Positions 36,201-47,400 of a stretch of 64,000 nucleotides of DNA are shown in pieces. This stretch comes from Montifringilla adamsi (Eukaryota > Chordata > Aves > Passeriformes > Passeridae), in assembly GCA_017590115.1 (NCBI GenBank), contig JAGGNK010006892.1, positions 14,981,736 through 15,045,735 on the forward strand, given 5' to 3'. The position numbers and the translations under genes are program-made. Positions within the stretch are counted from its first letter, which is position 1. Every line of letters begins with the position of its first letter. Below the pieces are notes generated by a model. The model ran no database searches. It saw nothing but the letters and a program-made list of their open reading frames with translations, and was not told the DNA's origin.

Positions 36201-37984
36201 AATATTCTTTATGTATTACTAGGTGTGTTTTCTTGCAAACAGAGCTCTGGGCAAGATATGTGTGAAAGGAAGAAATAACCTAGTAAGAAAGCGTTCAGTC
36301 AGATTTTTCTACTTCAAAACACTTAAAAAAGGCCTCTGAGACCTGCCTTGAGTCTTTTGTAGTTCCTTTAGTTACACATATTCACTGAATTTTTACACTA
36401 TGTTGACATTCCCTCAACTTACACACATTTGGCTGTTTTCACCTTTCCAATTAGCTTAATAGCTAATTTATTTGATGGATCACAACTACACAGCAATAGT
36501 GATCTAAACAAGCCAGTGTTCAACATCCTCAGAGAGACAGAACGATCCTGGCAGTTCCCATGGGAGGAAAACAATAGACAAGCTCATGAGGCTCCTTTCA
36601 TCTTACCCACACCAGAACTCCTCGGTGTTCACAGCCAGTGTGTAAGTAATATAATTTAGGGTTACAGAAGAGGCATAATCCAGTAACTACATACTAGGAG
36701 TGAATTACAGAGAAGCCTGAGTCCATCAGACACCCAAAGACATTGAGCAATATGTGAGCACCCCATCAGAGGAGGGTGGGGCAAGCAGCACAGAGAAGCA
36801 AAACTGAAAGGAAAAGGGTGAGGCGACGGAAGAAGCGGCCCCAACTTCACCATCTTCTCCTTTATGATACTACACTAAGCCTGGCTTCCCATTTGATCTA
36901 CTAACGGAATATATGTTCAACCTTTAATAAATGATCAAGGACTACAAGGGAAAAAAACCCCAAACAAATCGGGAAGAAGTAATAATTGGGGAAATACAGG
37001 CTTTCCCCCTTCCTGTTTCCTTGTTAGCATCACATCTGAACAGTTACTGATTTTTTTAATAATAAACTTTGAAAAAACATTGATGTCTGTGGGGTTTCAA
37101 TTTCTCTTTTACCCAGTATTTACTTGAAATTTTCTATTGTGTCTCCTCATTTCTAAAACTTCCCTTCCTTTATCTCTCTTTCCTTTACTGGCACAGATCA
37201 GCCTCTTACCAAAGCCATAAGCCCTGCTTCTGTACCCACCCCATGTGAACACTGGCAAAGGCCAGCATTGCCTCATTCATCAGCTGTGTGTGGAGGCACA
37301 TCCTTGCTCTTCCTCGTAGTACACAGTGCTGTCCTTCCCAAAACAAACAGAACATGGGGAGCAACAGCAGAAAGAAAACCTACCTGCCAAGACAAATAGA
37401 AAATCCTGTATTTTGCTCTAAATCCTCTCAATCCTGGTTTGAACTCAACCGCAGAGTAAAAACATGCAAAGGAAAAAACCCACAATGCCAAAAAGACCCA
37501 AACACAAAATCCCTTTCCTCTCCCTTGGTGAGATGACTTTTTCTCGAGAGTGTAAACAAAATTCAACAGATTAAAAATAAACAACAAAACCCAAACCCCT
37601 CCAAACTCACAACAGAAAAAAACTCACAAGACAAATAAAATCCTTGGTCATCAAGCATGATTTGGGCAAGTAACAACTGAAAAATTCAGTGGCAGCAACA
37701 GAAGTCAGTAAATATTTTGCTTATTAAATGATGCTTTTTCTTAAAAGCCTGTATGCACAGACATTAACAGAGCTGATTCCTTAGCAAAAAGTGCTGGTCT
37801 TCTAGAAACCAGACTTAGAGATGCAGAAGCTCTTGCATCAACAGGAGCCAATCTTCCCAATAATTTTCACACAAACGAAACCTTAATGAACTCAGAAAAG
37901 AACTTTTCAGCTTCTCTATGTTCATGACAGACAAATCATTCACCAGCACCTAGTCCTGATCCACTCTGTGATCAAGACACAAAG

Positions 37985-38140
37985 CTGGGAGTCAGAGCTT
38001 GAGGCTCTGTTCCCAATTCAAGCAGAGACCACCTGTTCGACCCCAGGCAAACCTCTTAATCCCGGAGTTTTTGTTCTTTGTTTAAAAATAGCCCTAATCT
38101 GCCTTTTGTCATACTAATTAGACCGTAGTGGGTACAGAAA
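37985..38140 (+). mobile_element. diverged MIR/CORE-like SINE
   Basis: The order of blocks gctgggagtcagagc, ctctgttcccaattc, gaccccaggcaaacctctta and gttctttgtttaaaaatag follows the amniote MIR consensus (ggagtcag...ggttc...gaccttgggcaagtcacttaac...gtaaaa), heavily mutated. This is an old relic, recognised by block order rather than by close identity. Confidence 0.5.
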
Positions 38141-39515
38141 ACTTGTAAAATGTGAGTCTATAACCTCACACAGCCGCTTTCAGGACTACTGCTACAGCTA
38201 CCCCTGCCCCGGACCTCCAGTAGACTGACTCAAATTTGCTTTCAAATGTTTACAGTTTTAAGCATGATTTCTCAGAAAACCTATTTATTCACACAGACAA
38301 CTGAACAACAGTAATTTGGCAAGTTTGAATACACTGACATATTTGCAACTATCTCATGTCAACATTTCACGTATTACCTCAACAAGCATTATTTTACAGC
38401 TATGTCTCTACTATTTAAAGTTCAAATAACATTTGTGCCAGTGGTTCATGCTCCAGTCTAGATCTCCAAATACAGAAGGCTGTGAAATAACATCAGCATA
38501 CAGAAAGTTCATCCAAAATACTAAGTCATTGCAGAAAAAAACCTGATTATTGCTAATGGAAGGCTGTCTATACCAGTTTACCCACATACAAAGCACATGG
38601 AAACATTTATTTTCTAGCTAGGGATATCAAAGCATGTAGTTTACACAAATAAGAAGCAGTACCAGGACCTACATATACTAGACACACCTCTATGTAGCTT
38701 AAAATAGTTCTTAGTACTTTCGAGGTTCTTCCTCATTTCAGCTTCCTTACTTAAACACGCCAAATGCTCAATAACCCGTTCCTTAGTTTTCCTATGCTGC
38801 TTCCAAGTTTCAGCAATTCTGATGAATTCTGCCCATCACAGTTCCCCTCCATTTACCCTGCCCAGAGAAAGCCAACATCCACCCGAACGGAACTTTCCTC
38901 CTGAAGACAGTAAAGGGTAAATATCGCCCTGACCGACATCGGCTGCAAGTCAGATTTATATAAAGACGAGCCCTCGTCCAGAAAGCCTAGATACGGCCTG
39001 ACAAAACCCCGTAAGACCTAAATCCTTTCCCCAGCCCGCTTAAGTTGGATGTTTCCAGCCTCATAATGCTTCAACGGCACCGGGCTTCTGAATGAAAAGG
39101 AGGGAGGGGAACCCCCTACACACCCTTAAGGAGTTATTTGATACATCAGATGGATGAACAACAGTAAAATAGAGAGGAAACTCCTCAAGAGGAGACACGA
39201 GGGGCTGAGCTCTCGAGAAGTCCCTGTCCCCAGAGGAAGCATCCCGGGCCTCCTCCTCTCCCCTGAATCTCCACAGGCGGCCCCGGGCCGGGACCCCGCC
39301 ACCATGAGGCACCTGAGGGCGGGAGGACAACAGGTAAACCCGGCCCGGAGGGAGCGCCCGAGGCAGGGTCTCCTTCCGCCTGAGCCCGAGCGAAAGCCTG
39401 AGGCGGGAGCAGGGAGAAGCGAGCCCGCCGGGGCGCGGGGGAGGAGGCGGCCGGCAGAGGGTCCTGCCCGCCCGGCCGGCAGCTCCCGGCGCCGCGACCC
39501 TCCCGGTGCACTCAC

Positions 39516-39633
39516 ACACACACAGCTCCACCACGTAGGCGTAGTAGGACCAGGCCACGACCAGGGCGATGAAGGCCACGGGCACCCAGGCCAGCACCTT
39601 CTGGCAGCACTTGAGGACGTGGGACGGCGCCAT
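39516..39633 (-). CDS. ZDHHC20: ZDHHC20 coding exon 1 (start codon, TM1)
   Basis: 118 coding nt, residues 1-39 plus one base. The ATG at 39633-39631 has A at -3 and G at +4, a strong Kozak context, and sits in a CpG island. The peptide begins MAPSHVLKCCQKVLAW and ends YYAYVVELCV, very close to vertebrate ZDHHC20. TM1 covers about residues 16-36. Ser29, which in the human structure lines the top of the acyl cavity, is present in WSYY. The donor is T|gtgagt. It lies at the end of a TGTGTGT run, and the one-base overhang joins the TT that opens exon 2 to make Phe40, as in human ELCVFT. Confidence 0.96.
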
Positions 39634-39719
39634 CTTCCCTGCCGGGCACCGCGGCAGCGCCGGCGCTGCGACGGGCGGGCGGCGGCTGCAGCTCCGGCCG
39701 CCGCTGCGGAGCCGGCCCC

Positions 39720-39758
39720 GGGCGGGCCTGGGCGGGCCGCAGTGGGCGGGAGAGGGGC
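39720..39758 (+). promoter_or_regulatory. potential G-quadruplex, template strand of ZDHHC20
   Basis: At least six G3-4 runs with loops of 1-7 nt (GGGCGGGCCTGGGCGGG followed by two more GGGCGGG-type blocks). They are on the strand opposite to the transcript, about 90-125 bp upstream of the ATG. Confidence 0.6.
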
Positions 39759-39806
39759 GGCCCCAGCACCCGCCACCGCCCCCTTCCCGGGGTGCCGGAA
39801 CGCCTC

Positions 39807-40385
39807 ACTGGATCACAGAATGGTAGTGGGTGGAAGGGACCTCTGGAGATCATCCGGTCCAACCCCCCCTTACCAAAGCACGGTCACCTTAGAGCAGGTG
39901 ACACAGAAACGCGTCCAGGTGGGTTTGTAATCTCTCCAGAGAGGAAGACTCTATTACTTGCCTGGGCAGCCTGTTCCTGTGCTCTGCTCATCCTCCAAAG
40001 AAAGTTCTTCCTCATGTTGAGATTCTCCTTGTGTTTTAGTTTACGGCTATTGCTCCTCGTCCTGTCACGGGGCACTACTGAAAAGAGCCTTGGCACCTGC
40101 CTTGGAGATATTTATATGCATTGACGAGATTTCCACTCAGTCTTCTCCTCTCTAGACTAAACAGGCCCAGCTCCTGGAGTCTCTCCTCATAAGAGATATC
40201 CTCCAGTTCCTTAATTATCCTTGTGGTCCTCCACTGAACCCTCACCAGTAGCAAACTTGTTTTTCTTGTACTGAGGAGCCCAGAACGGGACACAGCACTC
40301 CAGCTGTGGCCTCAATGGTGCTGAGTCGTGGGGGAGGATCCCCTCCTTCGACCTGCTGGCCACATTCCTCCCGATGCATCCTTCG
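39807..40385 (-). mobile_element. CR1 LINE fragment next to ZDHHC20 promoter
   Basis: The plus strand starts ggatcacagaatggtagtgg (complement of the CR1 3' end). It continues through attctccttgtgttttagtt and gactaaacaggcccagctcc to ctccttcgacctgctggcca. The minus strand keeps short pieces of the ORF2 tail (EDISYEERLQELGLFSLERR) and, in another frame, EGILPHDSAP. About 580 bp, frameshifted and inactive. Its 3' end lies about 175 bp upstream of the ZDHHC20 ATG, in the same orientation as the gene. Confidence 0.93.
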
Positions 40386-40960
40386 CCATTGCACCCCGGG
40401 GGACCGCTGCCCTCCGCCTCCCTCTGTTCGCACCGGCGAGATCCTCCTCCAGCCATAAAACCTGGCCTTAAACCTCCAGGTTCTGCTCTTTTCCGGTCCT
40501 GGCCGGACGGGTCGGTGTCGGGCAGCAACGCGCTGGGACAGCTCCGGGCGCTGCCGGGCTGCCTGCCCCTGCTCGCCGAGCACTGACACGGCTCAAGCAG
40601 CCTGTTGGGTGCCGCAAAGGGAACTCACAAATTACTTTCTGCTCTTTGTTTCATCGGCTTTTCCTGAACGGCGGCGAGCGCCTGACAGCTGAGACCGCAT
40701 CGTGGCCTCGGGCCGGCGCTGCCTTGCGGGGCACAGCCTCCGGAGCGCCTGAAATCTTTAGTCTTGCTCTGGCATTGCTGTGGGTGGGATGCCGGGGTCG
40801 GAACGGCCCGCGCCAAATTCCCCATCTCCCTGCCGAGCCAGAAGCTGCTCGCCCCAGGAGCACATTCCTGGCCCCAGGCGGCTCCCGCGGCGCTCCGGCG
40901 CCACCTGGCGGCGGCGGGAGGGACCTCCCGAGCCGAGGGAAACGGAACAGACAGCATCCA
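40386..40960. promoter_or_regulatory. second CpG-rich block upstream of ZDHHC20
   Basis: GC-rich, CpG-containing sequence (for example gtcggtgtcgggcagcaacg and ggcggctcccgcggcgctcc) on the far side of the CR1 copy. It may be the outer half of the original island or a distal regulatory element. No TATA or coding pattern. Confidence 0.45.
40898..40911 (-). promoter_or_regulatory. CTCF-like motif
   Basis: On the minus strand this reads CCGCCAGGTGGCGC, matching the core CTCF consensus CC(A/G)C(N)AG(G/A)(T/G)GGC at every fixed position. It lies in the CpG-rich block between the two genes. Confidence 0.5.
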
Positions 40961-41168
40961 TAGGGAACAGACAACATCCCATCCATAGGGGATCCATGAT
41001 ACTGAGGTGAGGGTTGAGGCTGGAACCGCTCAGAAGAGTGCCCTGAAAGAAGGCTTGGACACAACAGGACTGCCACATAGTCCCTGTGAACCCCTGGAGC
41101 TGGTGTGGTGGGCAGCAGCAGTGAGATTGCCTTGGCAGGACAGGGGCAGCTGCTATGGCCTTGCCTGT

Positions 41169-41440
41169 TCACAGAATCACAGAATCATCGAGGTTGGAAG
41201 AGACCTTCAACATAACAACTGTCAACCCAGCACCATCATAATCACCCCTAAACTATATCCCCAAGTGCCACATCCAGGCTGTCCCTGAACACTTCCAGAG
41301 ACAGTGACCCCACCACATCCATGGGCAACTTATTCCAATGCCTATCCACTCTTTGAGTGAAAAAAAAAATTGTTCTAATATCTAATCTAAACCTTCCCTG
41401 GTGCAATTTAAGGCCATTTCCTCTCAACCTCACATGCTGG
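41169..41440 (-). mobile_element. CR1 LINE fragment
   Basis: The plus strand opens with cacagaatcacagaatcatc gaggttggaa, continues cccaagtgccacatccaggc and ends ggtgcaatttaaggccattt. Minus-strand CR1, about 270 bp, 3' end intact. Confidence 0.92.
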
Positions 41441-41504
41441 TGAGATAACAAATACTAAGGAGAATGATCAGGAATTTAGAAGCCTGTGAGCCTTTTACAG
41501 CCCC

Positions 41505-41641
41505 ATTCCTGAAAGAGTTCAAGGACAGACTGGATGTGGCCACGAACAATCTGATCTAGTGGAAGGTGTCCCTGCCCATGGCAGAGGGGTTGAAACAAAA
41601 TTATCTTTAAGGTCCCTTCCAACCCAAACCACCCTGTGACC
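41505..41641 (+). mobile_element. CR1 LINE 3'-end fragment
   Basis: Sense-strand CR1 3' end: gttcaaggacagactggatg, ctagtggaaggtgtccctgc, ggtcccttccaacccaaacc and ctgtga. It faces the preceding minus-strand copy. Confidence 0.9.
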
Positions 41642-41646
41642 CTCTC

Positions 41647-41993
41647 AGGGGATCCAATGATCCTCCCTATGCCAGTCTTCCCTGCTGATGCTGACTGCAG
41701 TTTCACCCACAGAGGTATCAGTGGAGCCGTGTGTGTGTTGACATTCCCTGCTTTTAGCGGGTCCATGCTGAGCTGCAGGAACAGGCACCACGTGTGGTTT
41801 GGATGGAGTCTGATGAGGGGATCCAACATGATCCTCCCTATGCCAGTCTTCTATGCTGATGCTGACTGCAGACTGCACTTTCACCCACAGAGGTATCAGT
41901 GGAGCCATGTGTGTGTTGACATTCCCTGCTTTTAGCGGGTCCATGCTGAGCTGCAGGAACAGGCACCACGTGTGGTTTGGATGGAGTCTGATG
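41647..41993. repeat. two-copy tandem repeat, about 170 bp unit
   Basis: Copy 1 is 41647-41815 (169 bp) and copy 2 is 41816-41993 (178 bp). Each begins aggggatccaa and ends ggtttggatggagtctgatg. They are nearly identical. The main difference is a short insertion in copy 2 around 41871-41878 (a repeated gactgca). Not a family I recognise. Confidence 0.93.
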
Positions 41994-43168
41994 CTTGCAA
42001 AGCTGGAATCTGTGACATGGCCAGTATTTCAGTTCTGGCTCAGACAGGTGCCGAAGGCCAGTGGCTGAGCACAAACCTTGGACAGGACAAACTAAATCAG
42101 CTACAATCCAGCAAGATTTCCATGCAGCATTTCCAGAATGACAGGAACTGAAGTGAGACTGAATTAAACAAGGACAACATGAAGGTTGTGAGGTGGCAGA
42201 GAGGGATTATTTATCCCCAGACAGTGCCCCCCACTGAGGAGTTTTGCTGCACAAGAAGCCTCTTGGCACAGCTGGCAGGAACTATCATCTTCCACTCCTG
42301 AAAGCCACCTGGGATGTCTCTACAAGGACCTCTTGAGAAGAAATCAGCTCCTTGAACAGAAGTCAGGCAAGATGGAAGGAAGCTCTGTTAGGAATCACTG
42401 AGCACCTGTTTGGCTTCAAATGGCTGCAGTGCAGCTTGTGCAAACTTTGCTGCCTCATTTGTGGGGAGGGACAAGAAATGACACTTGGAGCAGACTCTGG
42501 GAAGCTGAAGAGCAACTCAGAATGCCATGTTGTGGGAATAGCTGCTCACCACACTCTCACTGGATCCCATGACTGTCATATACAGAAAAACAAAAGGCAT
42601 CACCTGTCCATTTTCACATCACAACTACACTTCTGGCTGCCCACCTGCTTTAGTCACATCAAAAAATGTGTAAGAGAAGTTAAACATTTCCCTTTGCAGC
42701 CTCAGCACCAGTTAGGGTCTGTTGCAGTCTTCCAGATGTTTGTTGGTCTCAGAGCAAGGCACTGCAGACACTCCTGGTACTCAGAATTTCTCTCTTTACT
42801 ATTTAGAGGTTACAATCTACAATTTAATCTCCATTTTGCTTCTGTATTTTCCCCTCAAAGTAGCTCATCTTAAACTCCAGGAGCATGCAATCCCAAGGCA
42901 GATGCAACCAAACCTCTTAGATGAAGATTGATGCAAAATCATTATTTGTCTCGGTTATTCCTTGTAATATGAGACAAATCAAATGTTTGGAGGCTTTGAA
43001 TTTCTGTACACATGAAACCAACAGAGATTATGCAAAGTGTTTGCTCTTCACATTCCAGTACAGATCATGTAATCTTGTATACATCAACTACTAGTGATTA
43101 CTAGCCCTTTTTTGCATTGGATCAAATTTATAAATTGTGAGGATGCATTTTTGGTCAAACAGCATGTA

Positions 43169-43194
43169 AAAATGCTGTTAATTAACAGCATTTT
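43169..43194. repeat. perfect 26-bp palindrome
   Basis: Exact inverted repeat with no spacer, centred on ttaattaa between 43181 and 43182; arms aaaatgctg/cagcatttt. It is followed by taatta-rich sequence to about 43226. Confidence 0.9.
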
Positions 43195-43945
43195 AAATTA
43201 ATTAATTCAGTTAATTAGTTAATTTCAGCCATAGTGATTCATTCTTGCTTACCTAGCATCCTTTTGTTCAATGATATTCATGTTTGCTAAATTTTTAATT
43301 TATTCTAATAGCTCTTCTGTTTCTTCTTCTGACGTTAGGACTTATTTAATTAGTCTCCTTTTCTAAAGACTAATGGCAAAGCATTGTATTCTGGTATCCT
43401 TTCTTTTCAATAGCAAATGTAATCTTCTACCCTGTGACTCTCCTGCCATTGCTCTAGGAATTACCTTCTGTGCATTATTTAAGAGATGTACACCATGTTT
43501 TCTGTAATGTTTGCTCATTCCAATAGTATCAGTTTCAAAGTAGATTAAAACTCAGTAAGAGGCCACATAATGTAAAACAAAAAAAATCTGTATCCTGAAA
43601 AAAGAAGAAATTTTTAAAACACTTTATTGGAAAGTCTTAAATTAAAACAACTGGTTTTCTTTGGGGTGATTTAGACCTACAAGCTGCTCCATGAGCTGAC
43701 ATTAAAGCTGACAAATTCACCCTAGAGCAGTGGACCAGAGGCACAGTGTTGTGATAGAATGCCTCTGTAGAACATCCCTTCTCCAGGAAAGTGATCATGG
43801 CATTCACAAAGTACAGGCTTAGTCCAGCAAGGCTCATCTTCTGGCCCCCCTTGCAGTCCACGGAGAAAGGCCAGGCCCTCCAAGGCTCTTTCAGAGCAGT
43901 GAGCTTGCATCTGAAATCCCATGAGAAAAACTCCCGCACATTCCT

Positions 43946-43992
43946 CTGAATTGGAATTTAGAGAATATTCTGAATTGGAATTCAGGAATATT
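43946..43992. repeat. tandem duplication of about 24 bp
   Basis: ctgaattggaatt(t/c)a followed by g(a)gaatatt occurs at 43946-43969 and again at 43970-43992. Confidence 0.75.
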
Positions 43993-44187
43993 CTTATAGA
44001 ATTCCTACAGAATATTCCTCCTTCCATCTTTTCAAACCTGTGCGTCTGAAATTTGGCTGACACAAACCCAGTCATAAAGTGTTCTGCAAGGTGTTGTGTC
44101 CGTTCTCCCACAGCCTGATGCCATCCATATTACTTCCACCACTTGGTCAGCCTGGAAAGGCAGGCCAGCCTTCTGCCAGAGGCAGAA

Positions 44188-44412
44188 GAGAATCACAGAA
44201 TCATTTTAAAAAGACTTCCAAGATCACCAAGTGCAGCCATTAACCCAGCACTGCCACGTCTACCACCACTAAACCATGTCCCCAAGTGCCACATCTACAC
44301 ATTTTTTCAATTCCTCCAGGGATGGTGACACAACCACCTCCCTGAGCAGCCTATTGCAGTGCTTGACAACCCTTTCTCTGAAGTATTTTTCCCCAGCATC
44401 CAATCTAAACTC
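44188..44412 (-). mobile_element. CR1 LINE fragment
   Basis: The plus strand starts agaatcacagaatcatttta, passes ccaagtgccacatctacaca and ends ccccagcatccaatctaaac. Minus-strand CR1 of about 225 bp. Confidence 0.9.
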
Positions 44413-47400
44413 ACAATGGGCACACAGGTGAGGAGAAACATGGCCTTTTACTCCTCAGGGCACGAGGTGCTGTGGCTAAGCCCATGCAGGTGAGCAGTGC
44501 TGAGCAGGCTCCCTGCCATGCCGGAGCAGCAGCCCAGGAGAGCAAGCAGAGCTCTGCACTAGGGCACTCCAGTTAATGAACTGGAAACATTATTAACTAA
44601 GCCAACATCAGCCTAATGGGAAATCTGTCTCCACATATGTTGTATGATTTTTTTAACAATTATTTAATCAACTAGGAATTGTTTAATAAACAAAGCCAAC
44701 GGGAAACATTCAAATAAATGAGTGAAGAGACATGCATTTGTTTGCTGATTAATTTTGTGCATGCTCAAGTCTCTCAGGTTTTCTGTTCTGCAAAGGGCTT
44801 TTGGCTTCCTGTTGGATGACATCTTCAGCTTCTGTAGGAGGAGCTTCTGTGGCCAGCTGGCCACTAGAAGAGTGTGTCTACATCTGCCACGTTCATCTTC
44901 ATGCTTCCCTTGTGACCAACCCCAGTGTTTGCTGGGGCAACTTGGATCTCACTAATAATGACCACAACATCATTTGGGCACGTATTTTCTGTTTAGAATG
45001 ACTGAAGACTTTTTTTTTGCATTGGAGTAGTTTCCTGAACCAGCTGTGACTGTTTTACAGGAAAAATTAAAACTGAAGGTATGAGGCAGCCTGCCATGTT
45101 CTCCTGTGAGAACTCCAGCATGAGAAAAAAACTATTTTTAAATTTTGATGTATACTCATCGATCCATTTCTACGTTTTAGTCCAAGCATGGTCAATATAC
45201 CTGAATTTTATACTTCTAAGCAACAGGGTTGTTCCCATTCTTGCCCTTTATTGGGCAGTGATCCTTTCTATGTTATATGCACTGAACATGTGAAGTGCCA
45301 TGAAACCACAGTCCATGGCCTGGTTGTTTCTCTGCTATGCACAACATGTACTCCTCACTGTTGCCTATTTTGTTAAAAGCTGCCAGCTTGGTTTGAATCC
45401 AGAGGGACTTTAGCTTTTAGAAAGAGGCTTGTACAAACTGAGACACCAGAATTAGTTTCTAGAAACAATCAATGAGTTTCTATTACTTCTAGTATACCAC
45501 ACTACATTTTTGCCTTTGCTTCCTTTGGAAATGAAGCATAAGTGGTTCTTAGACATTATCTTAAAGTAAACAAACAAAGAAATGTAAGAAGTGTTATGGG
45601 ATACAACAATTAAAATTCTGTAAAGCAGTTATATGGTGTAGGTAATTGCACTTGCTTTTGTGTATCCTTTTGATATACTATATAAATTTTTGAGACTTGC
45701 AATGTGCAATGTGTTCATCTTTACTCCATGTAAAATTCAGATGCAATGTGGTAGATTTTAAAAAAAATCAATTTTATTTAGCTTTTGTATATATTTCTGC
45801 TCAGAGGAAGAGTTCCTTATGTTGAAACAAGTCACAATTGACATATTTAGACTGGTAGCTGGCATAAGCCTTAACTAAATTGTGTTGAGTAATGCTCACA
45901 GCAGGCTGCAAATATCACACAGTGACTAAAAGGAACTAAAACATCAAGTACTTAAGCTATAATGAATTTCTTAAAAAACAGGGTTTATCTAAATACATAA
46001 ATATATCTTTTAATCTAAGATATTAAAAAAGAGAAATTATTTTAAGACTGTTGTAAAACAAACCATTTTAATTGACAAAGAACAATAAACTTACAAATTA
46101 AACACAGAGTCTGATTCTTCAAGCCTGGTAGACAAGTCATCCCTGGCCTTTAAAGGAGTTCCTTCCTGGCTGCACTTTCAGGATAACTTCTGAAAATTAT
46201 TCATAACTCTGTTTTAATTTCCAATCAATTTTTTTCTTTTTACAATAGACACAAAATTAATATCAAACCCAAGCATATCCCTTTGCTTTTCCTCTGAACT
46301 TGAAATCAAAGCTTTTGCTGCAAAATAAAACTTGAAATCCCTGAAAGCAGATACTGCTGATTGCACAAACCCAGATAGAAATGAGTACTGAGGAATTAAA
46401 CTTCTAGATACACTAAAGCTAAATGAGTTGATTTTTCCAAAAGGAAACCAAACAGCTTATAAGAAGGAAGTAATTAGTAAGCAAAAGAAACCACAAAACC
46501 AATAAAAAACATAATAAATCTATTAACTTCACACAGAATAAAATGCTAGGGAATAATTTCCACTCCAAAGTAAAAATGATTTGTCAAAATATTAACAGCA
46601 AGAAATAAAAGGCAGCCTTGCATTAAACCCAGAGCTGGCACAAAGCACACTTTGGGAGAACACATACATACTTCTATGCCATGGACTCTTCTTCAATATT
46701 GTAATTTTTTGGATAATTTGGTGAAGTGCAGCTGGCTGTGGTACTGTGGTGCTAGTCCCACCGCCCCACCTTTGCTCCCACCATGAGAAGCAACAAACAA
46801 TTTCCAGAGACACAAAGTAAACCAGCCACCTGCTATCCTGCTGCCCACATAGCACTGCATGAGCTCCGTTTGAGGGGAGGAGGCATTTACTGCATTTGGG
46901 TTCTTTCCTGAGGAAAAAGGGATCCTTGATGGTCACTGGTGTGATCTTCCAGACAGTCTCAGGACATCCCCACAGGCATGGTCTTGTTCTGGATGCGTGT
47001 CCTTGACAGGACTACCAGCATTTTCTCTTTAACACTTTAGATTAAAGCTCCAAGCTGAGGCCATGAGGGAAGAGCTGCTTTGCTGGCCTCTCACTGTGTT
47101 CCCCAGGAGAGATCACTATGCCAAATTTCAGGCACTAGGACTTGTCCTCAGCACAAACATGACAGCTACTGACACATCAAACACATTCTCAGTAAACTCA
47201 GTATTCCTTAGGCGGAACCTTTAGGGTTTCCCAATGCATTCTCTCCTGTCCCTGCACCAAGTGAGAGCTGCCCTGATGTCTTATCTATCATGGAAATTGC
47301 CCCTCTTCTCACAAAACCCAAAGAAATGACAACCAAGCACCATAGGTTCAGCTTATTTACAGCTGTGAGGCAAATGTAGCTGATGTCAAGCAAGAAACGG

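Larger units (their letters stand above)
21764..39515 (-). other. ZDHHC20 intron 1 (17.8 kb)
   Basis: Longest intron. Features seen: an A-run (32530-32545), a CA/A-rich microsatellite (33194-33260) and a diverged MIR-like SINE (37985-38140). I checked 24223-25240, 27298-28414, 30885-31626, 34209-34742 and 37273-37587 for protein likeness and saw none. The final 300 bp (39200-39515) belong to the CpG island. Confidence 0.7.
1160..39633 (-). other. ZDHHC20: ZDHHC20 gene, 5' ten coding exons (3' end outside window)
   Basis: Gene-level entry. Ten exons joined by AG/GT splice sites give an open frame of 881 nt (293 codons plus 2 nt). The product is a DHHC-type S-acyltransferase that transfers palmitate from acyl-CoA to cysteines of membrane proteins through a cysteine-bound intermediate. 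Order of parts: TM1 (about residues 16-36), TM2 (about 49-66), cytosolic Cys-rich domain with two zinc sites (about 120-160), DHHC at 150-153, TM3 (about 167-187), TM4 (about 217-245), the TTxE-type motif as STIE (about 249-252), and the start of the PaCCT motif (exon 10). Family assignment rests on recalled human and zebrafish ZDHHC20. The paralogues ZDHHC2 and ZDHHC15 fit less well in exons 1, 3 and 9. The C-terminal variable tail is missing because it lies left of base 1. Confidence 0.96.
39200..39806 (-). promoter_or_regulatory. ZDHHC20: ZDHHC20 CpG-island promoter
   Basis: GC- and CpG-dense block containing the start codon (39633). On the upstream side (39634-39800) are several GC boxes of the GGGCGG type on the plus strand (for example near 39672, 39720, 39730, 39743 and 39754). 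No TATA box is apparent, consistent with a dispersed housekeeping promoter. The transcription start is inferred to lie between about 39640 and 39800. Long ORFs in several frames here merely reflect the scarcity of stop codons in GC-rich DNA. Confidence 0.8.

Noticed and set aside
39154..39930. 258-residue plus-strand open frame and several long frames on both strands over the ZDHHC20 promoter
   Set aside because: GC-rich CpG-island DNA rarely contains stop codons. The translations are Arg/Pro/Ala-rich and the true exon 1 lies on the minus strand in a different frame.
42352..42873. 173-residue open frame in the intergenic region
   Set aside because: No ATG at its start, no recognisable domain, no splice context and no likeness to known proteins.
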